DNA of 10,753 nucleotides, from NCBI GenBank assembly GCA_015486095.1, contig WFSK01000249.1, positions 1 to 10,753 on the forward strand, read 5' to 3'. Shown here in pieces: positions 1 to 8,500 of this stretch; positions within the stretch are counted from its first letter, which is position 1, and every line of letters begins with the position of its first letter. Position numbers and translations under genes: made by a program. The notes below the pieces were generated by a model that was not told the DNA's origin, did not search any database, and worked only from the letters and a program-made list of their open reading frames with translations. Origin of the DNA: Thermotogae bacterium (GTDB taxonomy: Bacteria; Thermotogota; Thermotogae; B3-G13).

Positions 1-297
1 GATGTGATGGAAGAAGATAGTGAGTTCACAGGGGAGGTGAACGAAGTGTTAACGATATTCGGAGCGAAACTCAAGAGGAATCTCAAGAGGGAAAGAGAAG
101 AGGGTATGCTGGAAAGTGCTCAAGAATCCGTAATAGACGCAATAGAAGCCAAATTCAATGAAGTTCCAGAAGACTTAGCGAAGGAAATAAAAGAGATAAA
201 GGACCTGGACATTCTAAAGGATTTACTCAAGAAAGCTATAAAGTCAGAAACATTCGATGAATTCAGAGTTGTGTTGAAGGCAACGAAAGATAAATGA
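1..297 (+). CDS. Rpn/PD-(D/E)XK nuclease-transposase family protein, C-terminal fragment (5' end outside window)
   Basis: The frame is open to the left edge, so the gene is cut by the window; the GTG at 4 and ATG at 7 are probably internal codons. About 98 codons remain, ending in TGA at 295-297. The fragment is highly charged and helical: a Lys/Arg-rich linker (KLKRNLKRERE), then EGMLESAQESVIDAIEAKF, then a VPEDLAKEIKEIKDLDILKD stretch and a final KAIKSETFDEF. This order (E-G-x-L repeat, a short helix ending in a (R/K)F-x-x-(V/L)P pattern, then D-L-D-x-L-x-x-L-L-x-x-A) is the familiar C-terminal tail of Rpn-like recombination-promoting nucleases and DUF4351-type proteins. The catalytic PD-(D/E)XK domain would lie upstream and cannot be seen. 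Insertion-sequence-like DNA follows immediately. The family call is inference from tail pattern alone; another coiled-coil protein is possible. Confidence 0.5.
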   Translation, partial: DVMEEDSEFTGEVNEVLTIFGAKLKRNLKREREEGMLESAQESVIDAIEAKFNEVPEDLAKEIKEIKDLDILKDLLKKAIKSETFDEFRVVLKATKDK

Positions 298-344
298 TCC
301 CCGGCAACATACCCGTAGGGATGGGTCTTCAACGACTCCGTCCG

Positions 345-361
345 ATGGAACGAAGTTCCAT
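345..361 (+). repeat. Perfect 7-bp inverted repeat (hairpin)
   Basis: ATGGAAC at 345-351 pairs with GTTCCAT at 355-361 around a GAA loop. No T-run follows, so it does not look like an intrinsic terminator. It lies inside the proposed IS200/IS605 right-end relic, where such structures contribute to end recognition or to the 3' part of the element's RNA. Confidence 0.6.
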
Positions 362-385
362 AGCGTTATTCATCATCGGTGAATC

Positions 386-408
386 GGGCAGGAGATAAAC
401 TCCTGTCC
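386..408 (+). repeat. 9-bp hairpin of IS200/IS605 right-end type
   Basis: GGGCAGGAG (386-394) pairs with CTCCTGTCC (400-408) through eight Watson-Crick pairs and one G-U, around the loop ATAAA. No T-run follows, which argues against a rho-independent terminator. The stem sequence and its position about 20 bp before TTCAA fit the sub-terminal hairpin that the HUH transposase TnpA recognises at element ends. Confidence 0.5.
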
Positions 409-488
409 CTATGAATACTGTAGAATTCAACCTCATCATCACATGCACTTTCACAACATCCTCTCAACAACGATATGTCTTGATGTAG

Positions 489-494
489 TAAAAT
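489..494 (+). promoter_or_regulatory. Possible -10 element for the ligase gene (leaderless?)
   Basis: TAAAAT lies 6 bp before the ATG at 501. No Shine-Dalgarno-like purine run precedes that ATG, and an in-frame TAA at 489-491 rules out an upstream start. With no good -35, this is only a weak candidate. If used, transcription would begin at or next to the start codon, giving a leaderless mRNA. Confidence 0.22.
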
Positions 495-500
495 TTATGT

Positions 501-1241
501 ATGTCAGATAGATGGAATCTACTGATCACCAGGGAAACCGATCCCATCTTCAATATGGCTGTGGAAGATGCCATCGCTTCTCGTGTAAGAGAAAGGACTC
601 TACCTCCTACTTTGAGGTTCTGGAAGGACAGAAGTTGTTTTGTGGTGGGTAGATTTGGCCGCAGACGGTTTGTCGAACAGATAAAGAGGGTCGAAAAAGA
701 AGGGTTTTTGGTGGTGGAGAGGCAGAGCGGTGGAGAAGCGATCTATCACGATGAAGGGTGTGTCAATTTCTCTGTTTTCGTTCCTCGTCCTTACGATGGA
801 CAAAATTGGGACAGGGTAGAAGAAGCATTTAAACATCTATCCACAGGACTCATAAGGGGATTGAAATATCTGAGTATTCCTTGCGTGCAATCTCGAGTAG
901 AGACGTTCTGTCCCGGTCCCTATGACCTTGCTGTAAACGGGAAAAAGATCGCTGGTCTATCCATGGCTCGACGAAAGAGATTTGTACTGTTGCAGGGAAC
1001 ATTGGTAGTTAACAGTGATCTAAATCATTACTTCGATATGTTAACGAAGTTCTATGGAGAATTGGAGAGAGATAAGATAACATCTTTAAAAGAGGAGATC
1101 GGGAAGGAAGTCAAAGATATTGAACTGATCGAAGCCATCGTAAAGGGTTATGAAGAAGCATTCCACGTAAGATTTAATTTTAAGACTCAACGTTCATATC
1201 CTGAACGTAGTATTGATAATCATTCTGACCATGTTTCTTAG
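501..1241 (+). CDS. Lipoate-protein ligase A / LipM octanoyltransferase family protein
   Basis: This 246-residue protein belongs to the biotin/lipoate A/B ligase-transferase fold, which attaches lipoate or octanoate to a lysine of acyl-carrier domains (GcvH, E2 subunits) in the cytoplasm. Visible motifs are FNMAVEDAI (17-25), SCFVVGRF (45-52), RQSGGEAIYHD (74-84, the RRxSGGGAVYHD motif with Glu replacing the third Gly) and NGKKIAG (146-152, with K149 as the family's conserved lysine). LLQGTLVV follows at 163-170. C137 in CPGPYDL sits about where LipM-type octanoyltransferases carry their catalytic cysteine, so transfer from octanoyl-ACP is as plausible as ATP-dependent ligation. The start is the first ATG after an in-frame stop; no Shine-Dalgarno is visible. 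The last 19 codons run antisense over the end of the cyclase gene, and the usual C-terminal helical tail seems replaced. Family call firm, exact reaction not. Confidence 0.85.
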   Translation: MSDRWNLLITRETDPIFNMAVEDAIASRVRERTLPPTLRFWKDRSCFVVGRFGRRRFVEQIKRVEKEGFLVVERQSGGEAIYHDEGCVNFSVFVPRPYDGQNWDRVEEAFKHLSTGLIRGLKYLSIPCVQSRVETFCPGPYDLAVNGKKIAGLSMARRKRFVLLQGTLVVNSDLNHYFDMLTKFYGELERDKITSLKEEIGKEVKDIELIEAIVKGYEEAFHVRFNFKTQRSYPERSIDNHSDHVS

Positions 1242-2724
1242 CCTTATACATAGCGATGTCGGCCTTCTTCAACAGTGTGCCAGCATCTTTGCCATCATCA
1301 GGGTAAATGGCAATACCAATGCTCACCGTAATGTGGAATTCACGATCTCCAAACACGAACGCCTTATGGAATGCACCAAGGATCTTTTTAGCCACCCTAT
1401 CTACATCTTCCATACAAGTGATCCCAGGCAATAATATTACGAATTCGTCTCCCCCCATACGCACAACGGTATCACTCTTACGCAGAAGTCGTGACAGACG
1501 TTCGGCAACTTCTTTCAACAGCCGATCTCCCGCCTCGTGTCCTAATGTATCATTGATATCTTTGAATTGATCCAGATCGAGGAACATCAAAGCTATCTTC
1601 TGCTGATTACGATCCGCTTGAGCCGATGCCAGAGCGAAACGATCGTTGAACATCACTCTGTTGGGTAGGCCCGTCAGAGGGTCGTGAGTAGCCATATGTT
1701 TGATCATCTCTTCCGCCCTCTTGCGTTCGGTGATATCTCTACCAATGCAGACTATACCTTGCAGTTCGCCATCCTCATTCCTCATTACAGAACTGGATAA
1801 AGAAACCGGAATGACCTCACCGTCTTTCGTTTTAAATCTCGTTTCTAGTTCACTGATGGTACTCGTTTTCATAACCTTCTCGAATATACCGTCGAATGGA
1901 GATGTTTCATTCTCCTTTTCTGAAAAGATGATCCCCATCGGTTTACCGATCAATTCTTTCACTTCGTATCCAAGGAGGTTCGATACCGCAGGGTTAACCG
2001 AGACTATCCTTCCATCGCTATTGACCAGGAATAGGGAATCCGACATGGTAGATATGATGTTCATCGCTGCGGTAACCGGGGACAGGATGAATAGCTTATA
2101 CCTCCAGATAGCATATGCCACCAGAGCAGTTGTAAAAGTGAAGGCAGTTGTGGTTAAATTTGGAATCCTGACCTGGAGTAAGGGGAGTAGGAATTCTGTG
2201 ATGAAATTGGTTATCACGACGATCGAAAAACCAAGAGATATGTACTTGGCTTGTTGCTTTTTCCTGCGGTTATTTACCTTTAATTGATAAACAAAGATGT
2301 ATATTATAGATAAGAACAATGTACCGTAGGCCCAGATTCTGATAGCTGGATTAAAGATATCTTCATATTTTCCCATCGGCTCTGTTATCGAATGGTAGAG
2401 GACAAATACCAACGTGGGGATATATATCAACAGATAGGTCATCGTTTTGTGCTTGAGCAACTTCGCTTCTGTAAAGACCAATGTGAAGTGTAATACAAAA
2501 GCTACTGTCATACCGCGAAATATATGGTACAGTATGATCCAGTAATGATAATTCACTCCGAGCTCATATGCCTGACGAATTTCAAACTCCGTGAATGCCC
2601 ATCCCGTTAGCGATAAACAGAGTGCAAATGCAACTCTCATTAAAGGAGCCTTTCTATCTTGGTAAAAGATGAAATTAGCAAGGATAAAAAGGACGATAAA
2701 AGATGACAACGAAAGAAAACTCAT
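1180..2724 (-). CDS. Membrane-bound diguanylate cyclase: 7TM sensor-PAS-GGDEF
   Basis: A 514-residue predicted inner-membrane protein making the second messenger c-di-GMP from two GTP. Residues 1-215 hold about seven hydrophobic helices (roughly 3-20, 30-47, 60-85, 96-112, 129-147, 161-181, 189-209), resembling the HisKA_7TM sensor module. A PAS domain follows (about 222-336; GRIVSVNPAVSNLLGY, then IVCIGRDITERKRAEE) and then GGDEF (about 342-505). The cyclase signature is intact: GGDEF at 424-428, metal-site D383 in FLDLDQFKD, substrate-site N391 and D400, and an inhibitory RxxD site (RKSD, 415-418) exactly five residues upstream. No EAL domain is present. Active, product-inhibited cyclase is therefore expected; the signal is unknown. 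The ATG has only a weak GAGTGG upstream. The gene lies 72 bp after addA on the same strand, and its 3' end overlaps the convergent ligase by 62 bp. Confidence 0.92.
   Translation of the reverse strand: MSFLSLSSFIVLFILANFIFYQDRKAPLMRVAFALCLSLTGWAFTEFEIRQAYELGVNYHYWIILYHIFRGMTVAFVLHFTLVFTEAKLLKHKTMTYLLIYIPTLVFVLYHSITEPMGKYEDIFNPAIRIWAYGTLFLSIIYIFVYQLKVNNRRKKQQAKYISLGFSIVVITNFITEFLLPLLQVRIPNLTTTAFTFTTALVAYAIWRYKLFILSPVTAAMNIISTMSDSLFLVNSDGRIVSVNPAVSNLLGYEVKELIGKPMGIIFSEKENETSPFDGIFEKVMKTSTISELETRFKTKDGEVIPVSLSSSVMRNEDGELQGIVCIGRDITERKRAEEMIKHMATHDPLTGLPNRVMFNDRFALASAQADRNQQKIALMFLDLDQFKDINDTLGHEAGDRLLKEVAERLSRLLRKSDTVVRMGGDEFVILLPGITCMEDVDRVAKKILGAFHKAFVFGDREFHITVSIGIAIYPDDGKDAGTLLKKADIAMYKAKKHGQNDYQYYVQDMNVES
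1190..1208. repeat. Perfect 7-bp inverted repeat in the convergent gene overlap
   Basis: ACGTTCA (1190-1196) and TGAACGT (1202-1208) flank a TATCC loop. The hairpin falls within the overlapping 3' coding ends of the ligase and cyclase genes. Neither strand has a T-run after it, so if it acts as a two-way terminator it is not a classical intrinsic one. Confidence 0.5.
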
Positions 2725-2796
2725 TTTTTACCACTCAATTCATATCATTATCTTGCACCTATTTTATCACAAATGTCTTTAATGATTTAAATTTCA

Positions 2797-5574
2797 TTAG
2801 AATACCTTCCTGCTTTTGTTTTTGACCAGATAGAGTATATAACCTTCATCTACCCTCTTCCCGTAGACCTTTTCGAGTATCCTGGAGTAGTGGCGCAATT
2901 GATTGTCCTCATATTCTTTATCTTCCTCGTTCGTCTTGAAATCCACTAATATGAGTTGCCCATCATACTCGAAGTACTTATCTATCCTTGCAAAGAATAT
3001 CCTTCCCTCCATTTCTACCTCGAACTGCCTTTCGCTCTCCACCCAGCTCGCGTTTTCTATCATCTTAACGATGGGGTTGTCTTCTATCCCCTTTAACATC
3101 TTCATTGCCTCTCTCTTATCCTTCTCCGTAAATCTCCTATCCACCTTTAAATCCTCCATTAAATCCTCGATCCCCTTTTCGTTGTCGAGCCTTTCAAGCA
3201 CCTGATGGAACAATCTCCCTCTATACGCATCGGATATCCTATCCATCTCCAATTCGGACAAACCGTTCATGTCTTCGAAGACGCTTTCACCCTCCACCTC
3301 ATACTTCGCAAACTCCGTTACGGACATCACGGAGAGATCGAGTTCCTCTCTTATCGGTTCTGTAAGACTCAGATCCGGTGTTTCACCTTCTCCTCTATTC
3401 TTTTTTTCTTCCCTTTCCCCTTTCTCATAAAATGGTATCTCCTTGAAGCATTCTTTCCAATTCTTCGAAAGATCGTTTTCTTTCGATATGATCTTCATCC
3501 AAATTCCTTTGTCCTCTTTCGGCAAGAATAAGGCGAGGAAATCCTGCGCCCTCGTCATGGCAACGTAGAGTAATCTCTTGGCCTCCTCTTCTTCCTTGCG
3601 TTGCTCTCTCTCGATGAATTCATCGAAGGTAGATGTCCTCCCCTTTCTAAGCAATTCAGATATAAAGGGGATGTCATTCTCGATCACGATCTTATTACCC
3701 CGGTTTCTAAAAGGGGCATCCAATTGGGGTAATATCACGACGGGGAATTCCAGTCCCTTCGCCTGATGGACACTCATTATCCTCACGATATTCGCCTGCT
3801 CGGTCTCCGTTGAGGCCTCCGACTCCTTGGGGCTCGCATATGCCGTTAGATAATCCACGACTCCTTTGAGTGTGCCATCCTGTGCTTCGAGTGTTTCCAC
3901 CATGCGAAGCAACTTCTCGCAATTCGCTATCATCCTATCTCCATCTCTGAAGAAGGACAATATCGTGGTAAGATCGAATTCCGCCATTATTTCATTCAGA
4001 ATCTCAGAAGGCGATAACACACCCTTGAGTTTATGAAGTCTCTCGTACAGTGCTAAGAACATCTTTATCCGTTCATCATCGATATCTTTCAACGCATCCA
4101 TATACGATATGTCTTTCCTGAAGGCCCTGCGTTCGCTGAGTTCGAACAGGGTATCCATATCTGCAAATATCAAAGGGGAACGCAAGATGGATAAGAGCGC
4201 AATATCATCCCGCGGATCTTGCAGCAATTTCAGGAAACTTATGAGGGCCTTTACTTCCATCTTTTCATAGAATCCTCTACCGTTGATCGTGTAATAAGGT
4301 ATGCCGTATTCGTCGAGTGCCTTTTCTATCGTTGCAACGTTGGTCAACTGTCTGAGCAATATCACGAAATTCCTGAAGCTCTTCTCTCTCTCCCTCAATC
4401 GATCTCCATATCTTTCTATCATGTAAAGGATGAACCTCGCTATCTTATCCGCTTCCTCTTCTTTGCTTTCGGTCTTTACCAACCAGACCCCTCCGGGCTT
4501 CTCTTCATAAACTACTCTCGACCTCATCGGTTCGTAGCTCGGTGCAAAATCTTCGCTTCCCTTCATAACGTTCGAGAATATCTCGTTGATGAATGCCACT
4601 ATCTGTGGATGTGAACGGAAATTATCGGATAGAGCTAAAACTGGTTTATTCTCCAATTTGAATGCTTCTTTCGTCTTTATGAAAACGGATACATCCGCTC
4701 CTCGGAATCTGTATATGGATTGTTTTTCATCACCAACGTAAAAGATCCTGTTCACTCCCGGTTCGTATATGGCTTCTACGATCTCCTTCTGCAATTCGTT
4801 GGTGTCTTGAAATTCATCCACGAATATGTACCTGTATCTCCTCTTATATCTCTCCCTTATCTCATCATGTCTTCTGAACAGCATGCGAGTTATCAAGAGC
4901 AGGTCTTCGAAATCGAAGGTGGATTCTTCGAAGATGAATCTCTCATATGCCTCTTTTATCTCCTTTGCCCTCTGAATGAATTCTTCCATCAATTCAACTA
5001 CTTCTTCATTTTCGGATAGCGCCTTTAGGTACCTCACACCGAGCATCTTTTCCAGATCCACCATATCGAGGTAATAGCGCTTTTCCACTGCCTGTCTGAG
5101 CAGTTCCTTCGTCTTCTCCACCCCGAATCTCCTTATACACCTCTCATATTTATCGAGAGAATCTCTGATCGAGCTATTTATTAAGATATTTACGAATGCG
5201 TTCTTCTCCACCTCGGACATGATACTGAAATCCACATCCAAACCCAAGAAGAAGGCATTCTCACGTATCACTTCTGAGCAAAAGGAATGAATGGTGGATA
5301 TCCTGGCGAATGGAATATGATTTTTCAGTATCCACCATCTCATATCCTGGGTGGTATCGAATAGAGAATCTATTCGCCTGGAGATCCTATCCTTCATCTC
5401 CGTTGCAGCCTTATCTGTAAAGGTTATGGCGAGTAAGTTTTCCACGTTGACACCCTTTTTCAGTTCCTCGATGTATTTTTCCACCAATATAGAGGTCTTG
5501 CCACTGCCGGCACTCGCAGTTATTAGACCTTCATCCACATCTATTGCCTTCATCTGTTCCGGAGTAAAATTCAT
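2797..5574 (-). CDS. addA: AddA: ATP-dependent helicase/nuclease subunit A
   Basis: A 925-residue UvrD/RecB-type protein, expected to be the motor and one nuclease of AddAB, which resects double-strand breaks for RecA loading. Helicase motifs in order: Walker A ASAGSGKT (20-27), motif Ia TFTDKAATEM (51-60), STIHSF (93-98), Walker B VDEFQDTN (252-259), GDEKQSIYRFRGAD (281-294), LSDNFRS (315-321), SVHQAKGLEFPVV (601-613) and VAMTRA (671-676). The C-terminal RecB-type PD-(D/E)XK nuclease has H790 in GRLFHQVLE, D865 in ARIDKYF, D878 and K880 in LVDFKT, and Q892 in NQLRHY, so it looks catalytically complete. AddA of Bacillus is about 1,230 residues, so this is a compact form. Its ATG overlaps the addB stop (ATGA, 5571-5574), giving translational coupling; a GGGGAGAG run lies upstream inside addB. 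The AddB-like partner makes AddA preferable to stand-alone RecB-like helicases. Confidence 0.93.
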   Translation of the reverse strand: MNFTPEQMKAIDVDEGLITASAGSGKTSILVEKYIEELKKGVNVENLLAITFTDKAATEMKDRISRRIDSLFDTTQDMRWWILKNHIPFARISTIHSFCSEVIRENAFFLGLDVDFSIMSEVEKNAFVNILINSSIRDSLDKYERCIRRFGVEKTKELLRQAVEKRYYLDMVDLEKMLGVRYLKALSENEEVVELMEEFIQRAKEIKEAYERFIFEESTFDFEDLLLITRMLFRRHDEIRERYKRRYRYIFVDEFQDTNELQKEIVEAIYEPGVNRIFYVGDEKQSIYRFRGADVSVFIKTKEAFKLENKPVLALSDNFRSHPQIVAFINEIFSNVMKGSEDFAPSYEPMRSRVVYEEKPGGVWLVKTESKEEEADKIARFILYMIERYGDRLREREKSFRNFVILLRQLTNVATIEKALDEYGIPYYTINGRGFYEKMEVKALISFLKLLQDPRDDIALLSILRSPLIFADMDTLFELSERRAFRKDISYMDALKDIDDERIKMFLALYERLHKLKGVLSPSEILNEIMAEFDLTTILSFFRDGDRMIANCEKLLRMVETLEAQDGTLKGVVDYLTAYASPKESEASTETEQANIVRIMSVHQAKGLEFPVVILPQLDAPFRNRGNKIVIENDIPFISELLRKGRTSTFDEFIEREQRKEEEEAKRLLYVAMTRAQDFLALFLPKEDKGIWMKIISKENDLSKNWKECFKEIPFYEKGEREEKKNRGEGETPDLSLTEPIREELDLSVMSVTEFAKYEVEGESVFEDMNGLSELEMDRISDAYRGRLFHQVLERLDNEKGIEDLMEDLKVDRRFTEKDKREAMKMLKGIEDNPIVKMIENASWVESERQFEVEMEGRIFFARIDKYFEYDGQLILVDFKTNEEDKEYEDNQLRHYSRILEKVYGKRVDEGYILYLVKNKSRKVF

Positions 5575-8500
5575 GGTCTAAAGCTCTCTCCCCTCTTGCA
5601 AGCCATCGAAAATGGGCAACTCTTGCAATTCCAGAATTTTACACTCTCGGGAAAATTGCCCGATTTGATCGCACTGACCGTTTCATCGACGTTCGATAAA
5701 AAGGAACTGTAGGAATCGAAAGGCAGTTTCGCACTCTTACTCTTTCCTTCGAATCTCAGGTCTCCTCCAGATTCCTCACTCACTTTTATCCCTCTTCCCC
5801 CTTTACTTCCCTTCTCTATTCCATAGAACAGTGCTTCCACCAATTCCTTATCCTTCAGCAACGTTCTCTTAACGATACCGCTGTATAGAAACAACTGTTC
5901 CCAGTCGGCAGAACGGCTATCCCTCTTGTAATCGATTATCCTGACCACCTCTTCGCCTTCGTCATTTACTCCGATATCTATTCTATCTATCCTTCCCCTC
6001 ACTCTGATGGTGTTTTCTGGTGTGCTCATATCCCTCGTTATCTCAAAAGATAAGGGTATTTCGAAATAGGTTGGAATAAACTCATATGTTTCTCTCTTTG
6101 AACCGTTGAATTCCTTTTCGAGTAGAAATGCCCATAACTTCCCTTCTATATCTTTCTCCTTGATCTCCAAAAATCTACTCGGAAGATGGGTAAAGGTACC
6201 CAACCTTTCCCTTATACTCTCTGTGAGTTTTGTATAGATCTCGTTCACCTTATCCCTTTCATTCGATATCCTGCTGAGGGGCAAGTAGTTCTTCTCCTTA
6301 GCATATTCGAATATCTCTCTGAGACAGCTATGATATATGTTACCTTCATCGAGTGGGGTGAGACCGAATTCATATTTCATGGGCTCCGGGATCCCCAGGA
6401 TGTATTCTATGAAATACTTCATTGGGCAATCCTTATAGGTCTTCAATCTGGAAAAACTGAAGGTGTTCTTTTCCCTCTCCTCTATCCTATCCCTTAAGGC
6501 TTTCAGATTTTTTCCCTTCACCAATCTATCACCATCTATATATGGAACTCTCTTGAGGAGTCTCAGGGTCTTTTCCATCTCGAATTCGTTTATGTATTGC
6601 ATGGGGATCTTCTCCAGGGCATAGGTCCTGATGATACTCCTCCTCGCTTCACCAAGAGATGCAGGGGTAGCGAGTAATCGAGAGATGTTTATACCCTTTT
6701 GAAGTAAAGAACATTTATCGAGTTCTATCAGGTAGCCAGAAGGCAGCAGTTTTCTGCCCTTGAGATCTACCTCGGCATAACTTAAAAACACCTTTTTCTG
6801 AGCCTCTATAAGAGAAAGAAAGAGATCGAGTTTATCTTCTCTGCTCTTTCTATCCACAAAGCGGATCGTATCAGAGCTACTCTCAATACGATCATCGAAA
6901 TCGAGCTGGTAGAGCGGATTTTTCTCGATCATCGGATATGCCGTATCGTTAAATCCGACGAAGAATCTGTAATCCGAATCCGTATATCGCGCCTCGAGTA
7001 TATCCAGGATCTCCACTCCCCCTTTCAAGCCGGTACTGCATCTGAAGGTTCTGTACCTCAATATAGATCTCAGGTATGTACTGTATTCACTCGGCTTCAT
7101 CTTCGTTCTTCCTATCCTGGAGAGTGCCTTTTCCAGATCCCATATGGCCGTAAAAAAGGCCTCTGTTGAATATCTCTCTACCTCTGCTCTATCCGAGGTG
7201 AGGAAGGGTATGAACCGGGATAATATCAATTCGGCATTTCTTCTGAGGATTCGTGAGTATTCTCCTATATCCTTAGCCTTATCGCTATCCAAACCGTTCT
7301 CTTTTATGTACTCGAATATTTCATCTACCACCTTTTTTGCGTCTTCTACATCCTTGATCTGCCTTTTTACTTCCTCGCGTTCCACTTCTTCATCCATCTG
7401 TCTCAAACGGTCTCGCAGGTTTTTCATGTATTCGTTCAACCTCGTTGACCATTTATTCTTCCTGCCCGCAAAGCTCATCGGCAGATCGTCTTTATCCAAT
7501 CCCAAACGAGTAACTATCGATTCAAACGCCTGTAAAACGGATTCATCGTCGGGGTGTACATATCCATTTTCTACCAAACTCATCAACATATCCGCTCTAT
7601 AACCAGATATGGCAACCATAAGCGGAAGAATGATGAATTTTACGAGTTTGCTCGTGGAGAGTGTGTGAACACCATTCAGATAAAATGGTATCCCATATTC
7701 CTTGAATTTTCTCGTGAGTTCCCTTTCGTATGTCGAGAGATCCTTGATCACCACTGATATTTTCTTCGCAGGGACACCGTCTCGCAGGATCAGGGTTTTT
7801 ATCCGTTTGGCTACACCCATACATTCATCGTATATATCCTTGAATTTCATCACCTCGATAAAATCGTTTCTAACCCTTTTACTCTTCATATTAGAAAACG
7901 CATATATAGCCACATGAGAGCGCGAATCCTTGTCTTCTATCGCTTCGAGTCTCTCAATTTCGAAAGGATAAGAAGATAGAAACGCGAGGATCTCTTCACT
8001 TCCCTTGAACAATTCTCTCCGGGTTTCGTCGTAGGTTAATGCGAAATAAACGCGATCGTAGATGGAAAAGAGCTTCGGAAAGAAATATTTCATATGGATG
8101 GGCTTAAGGTCATAGAATCCGTATATGAAGAGGACGTTCCCTTCTTCACCTTTACGTATGGGTAACCTCGCAACGAGTTTGTAAGCGTTCAGCGTATCGA
8201 ACAGGGCATCTTTTTCCTTCCTCTCCTCATATCTTCGAACCATATCGATCAGCGTGACAAGGCGTTTATCTTTCCCTTCGGAAGGGAAATCGTATAAATT
8301 CACATCGTTCTCGAGCACATCGGATACGAAAGAGGAAAAGTTATGAACGAATGAGGCCTTTTTGATCGCACCACCGAATTCGGAAGTATCAGAAATGCTT
8401 TCCAGAAAATCAGAGGTATAAGCGTAAGAAAGGGCTTCATCCATGTACACCATCTCTGGCATATACTTGTTCACCAATTCTACTGCGAATTGATCTATCG

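Larger units (their letters stand above)
301..431 (+). mobile_element. Decayed right end of an IS200/IS605-type (tnpB) element
   Basis: Frame 2 (302-382) reads as a short peptide containing RRDGSSTTPSDG and then SVIHHR before a stop, with GQEINSCP continuing past it. From memory this resembles the poorly conserved TnpB tail ((A)RGD...TTP...V-H-H...NQE). The DNA carries two hairpins (345-361 and 386-408), the second of the gggcaggag/ctcctgtcc type common at right ends of these elements. It closes with TTCAA at 426-430, similar to known right cleavage sites. No intact transposase or left end is visible, so this is a remnant or a non-autonomous derivative. The call rests on pattern recall, not a search. 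Confidence 0.42.

Noticed and set aside
1..10. Window begins GATGTG, resembling the start of the other strand of the Nextera mosaic end.
   Set aside because: Only six bases match and the next bases diverge; the coding frame runs smoothly through them.
298..500. Looked for a tRNA or small structured RNA in the left intergenic stretch because of its hairpins.
   Set aside because: No cloverleaf, anticodon arm or CCA-type end; the hairpins fit an insertion-sequence end better.
1700..2287. 195-codon plus-strand open frame opposite the PAS and membrane region of the cyclase.
   Set aside because: The minus-strand frame has clear PAS and transmembrane features; this is its shadow.
2760..2793. Possible terminator after addA: AATGA and TCATT arms around an AT-rich loop on the minus strand.
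   Set aside because: Five AT-dominated pairs and no T-run afterwards; too weak to call.
3205..3531. 108-codon plus-strand open frame antisense to addA.
   Set aside because: Shadow of the strongly supported AddA frame; composition is biased and no motif is seen.
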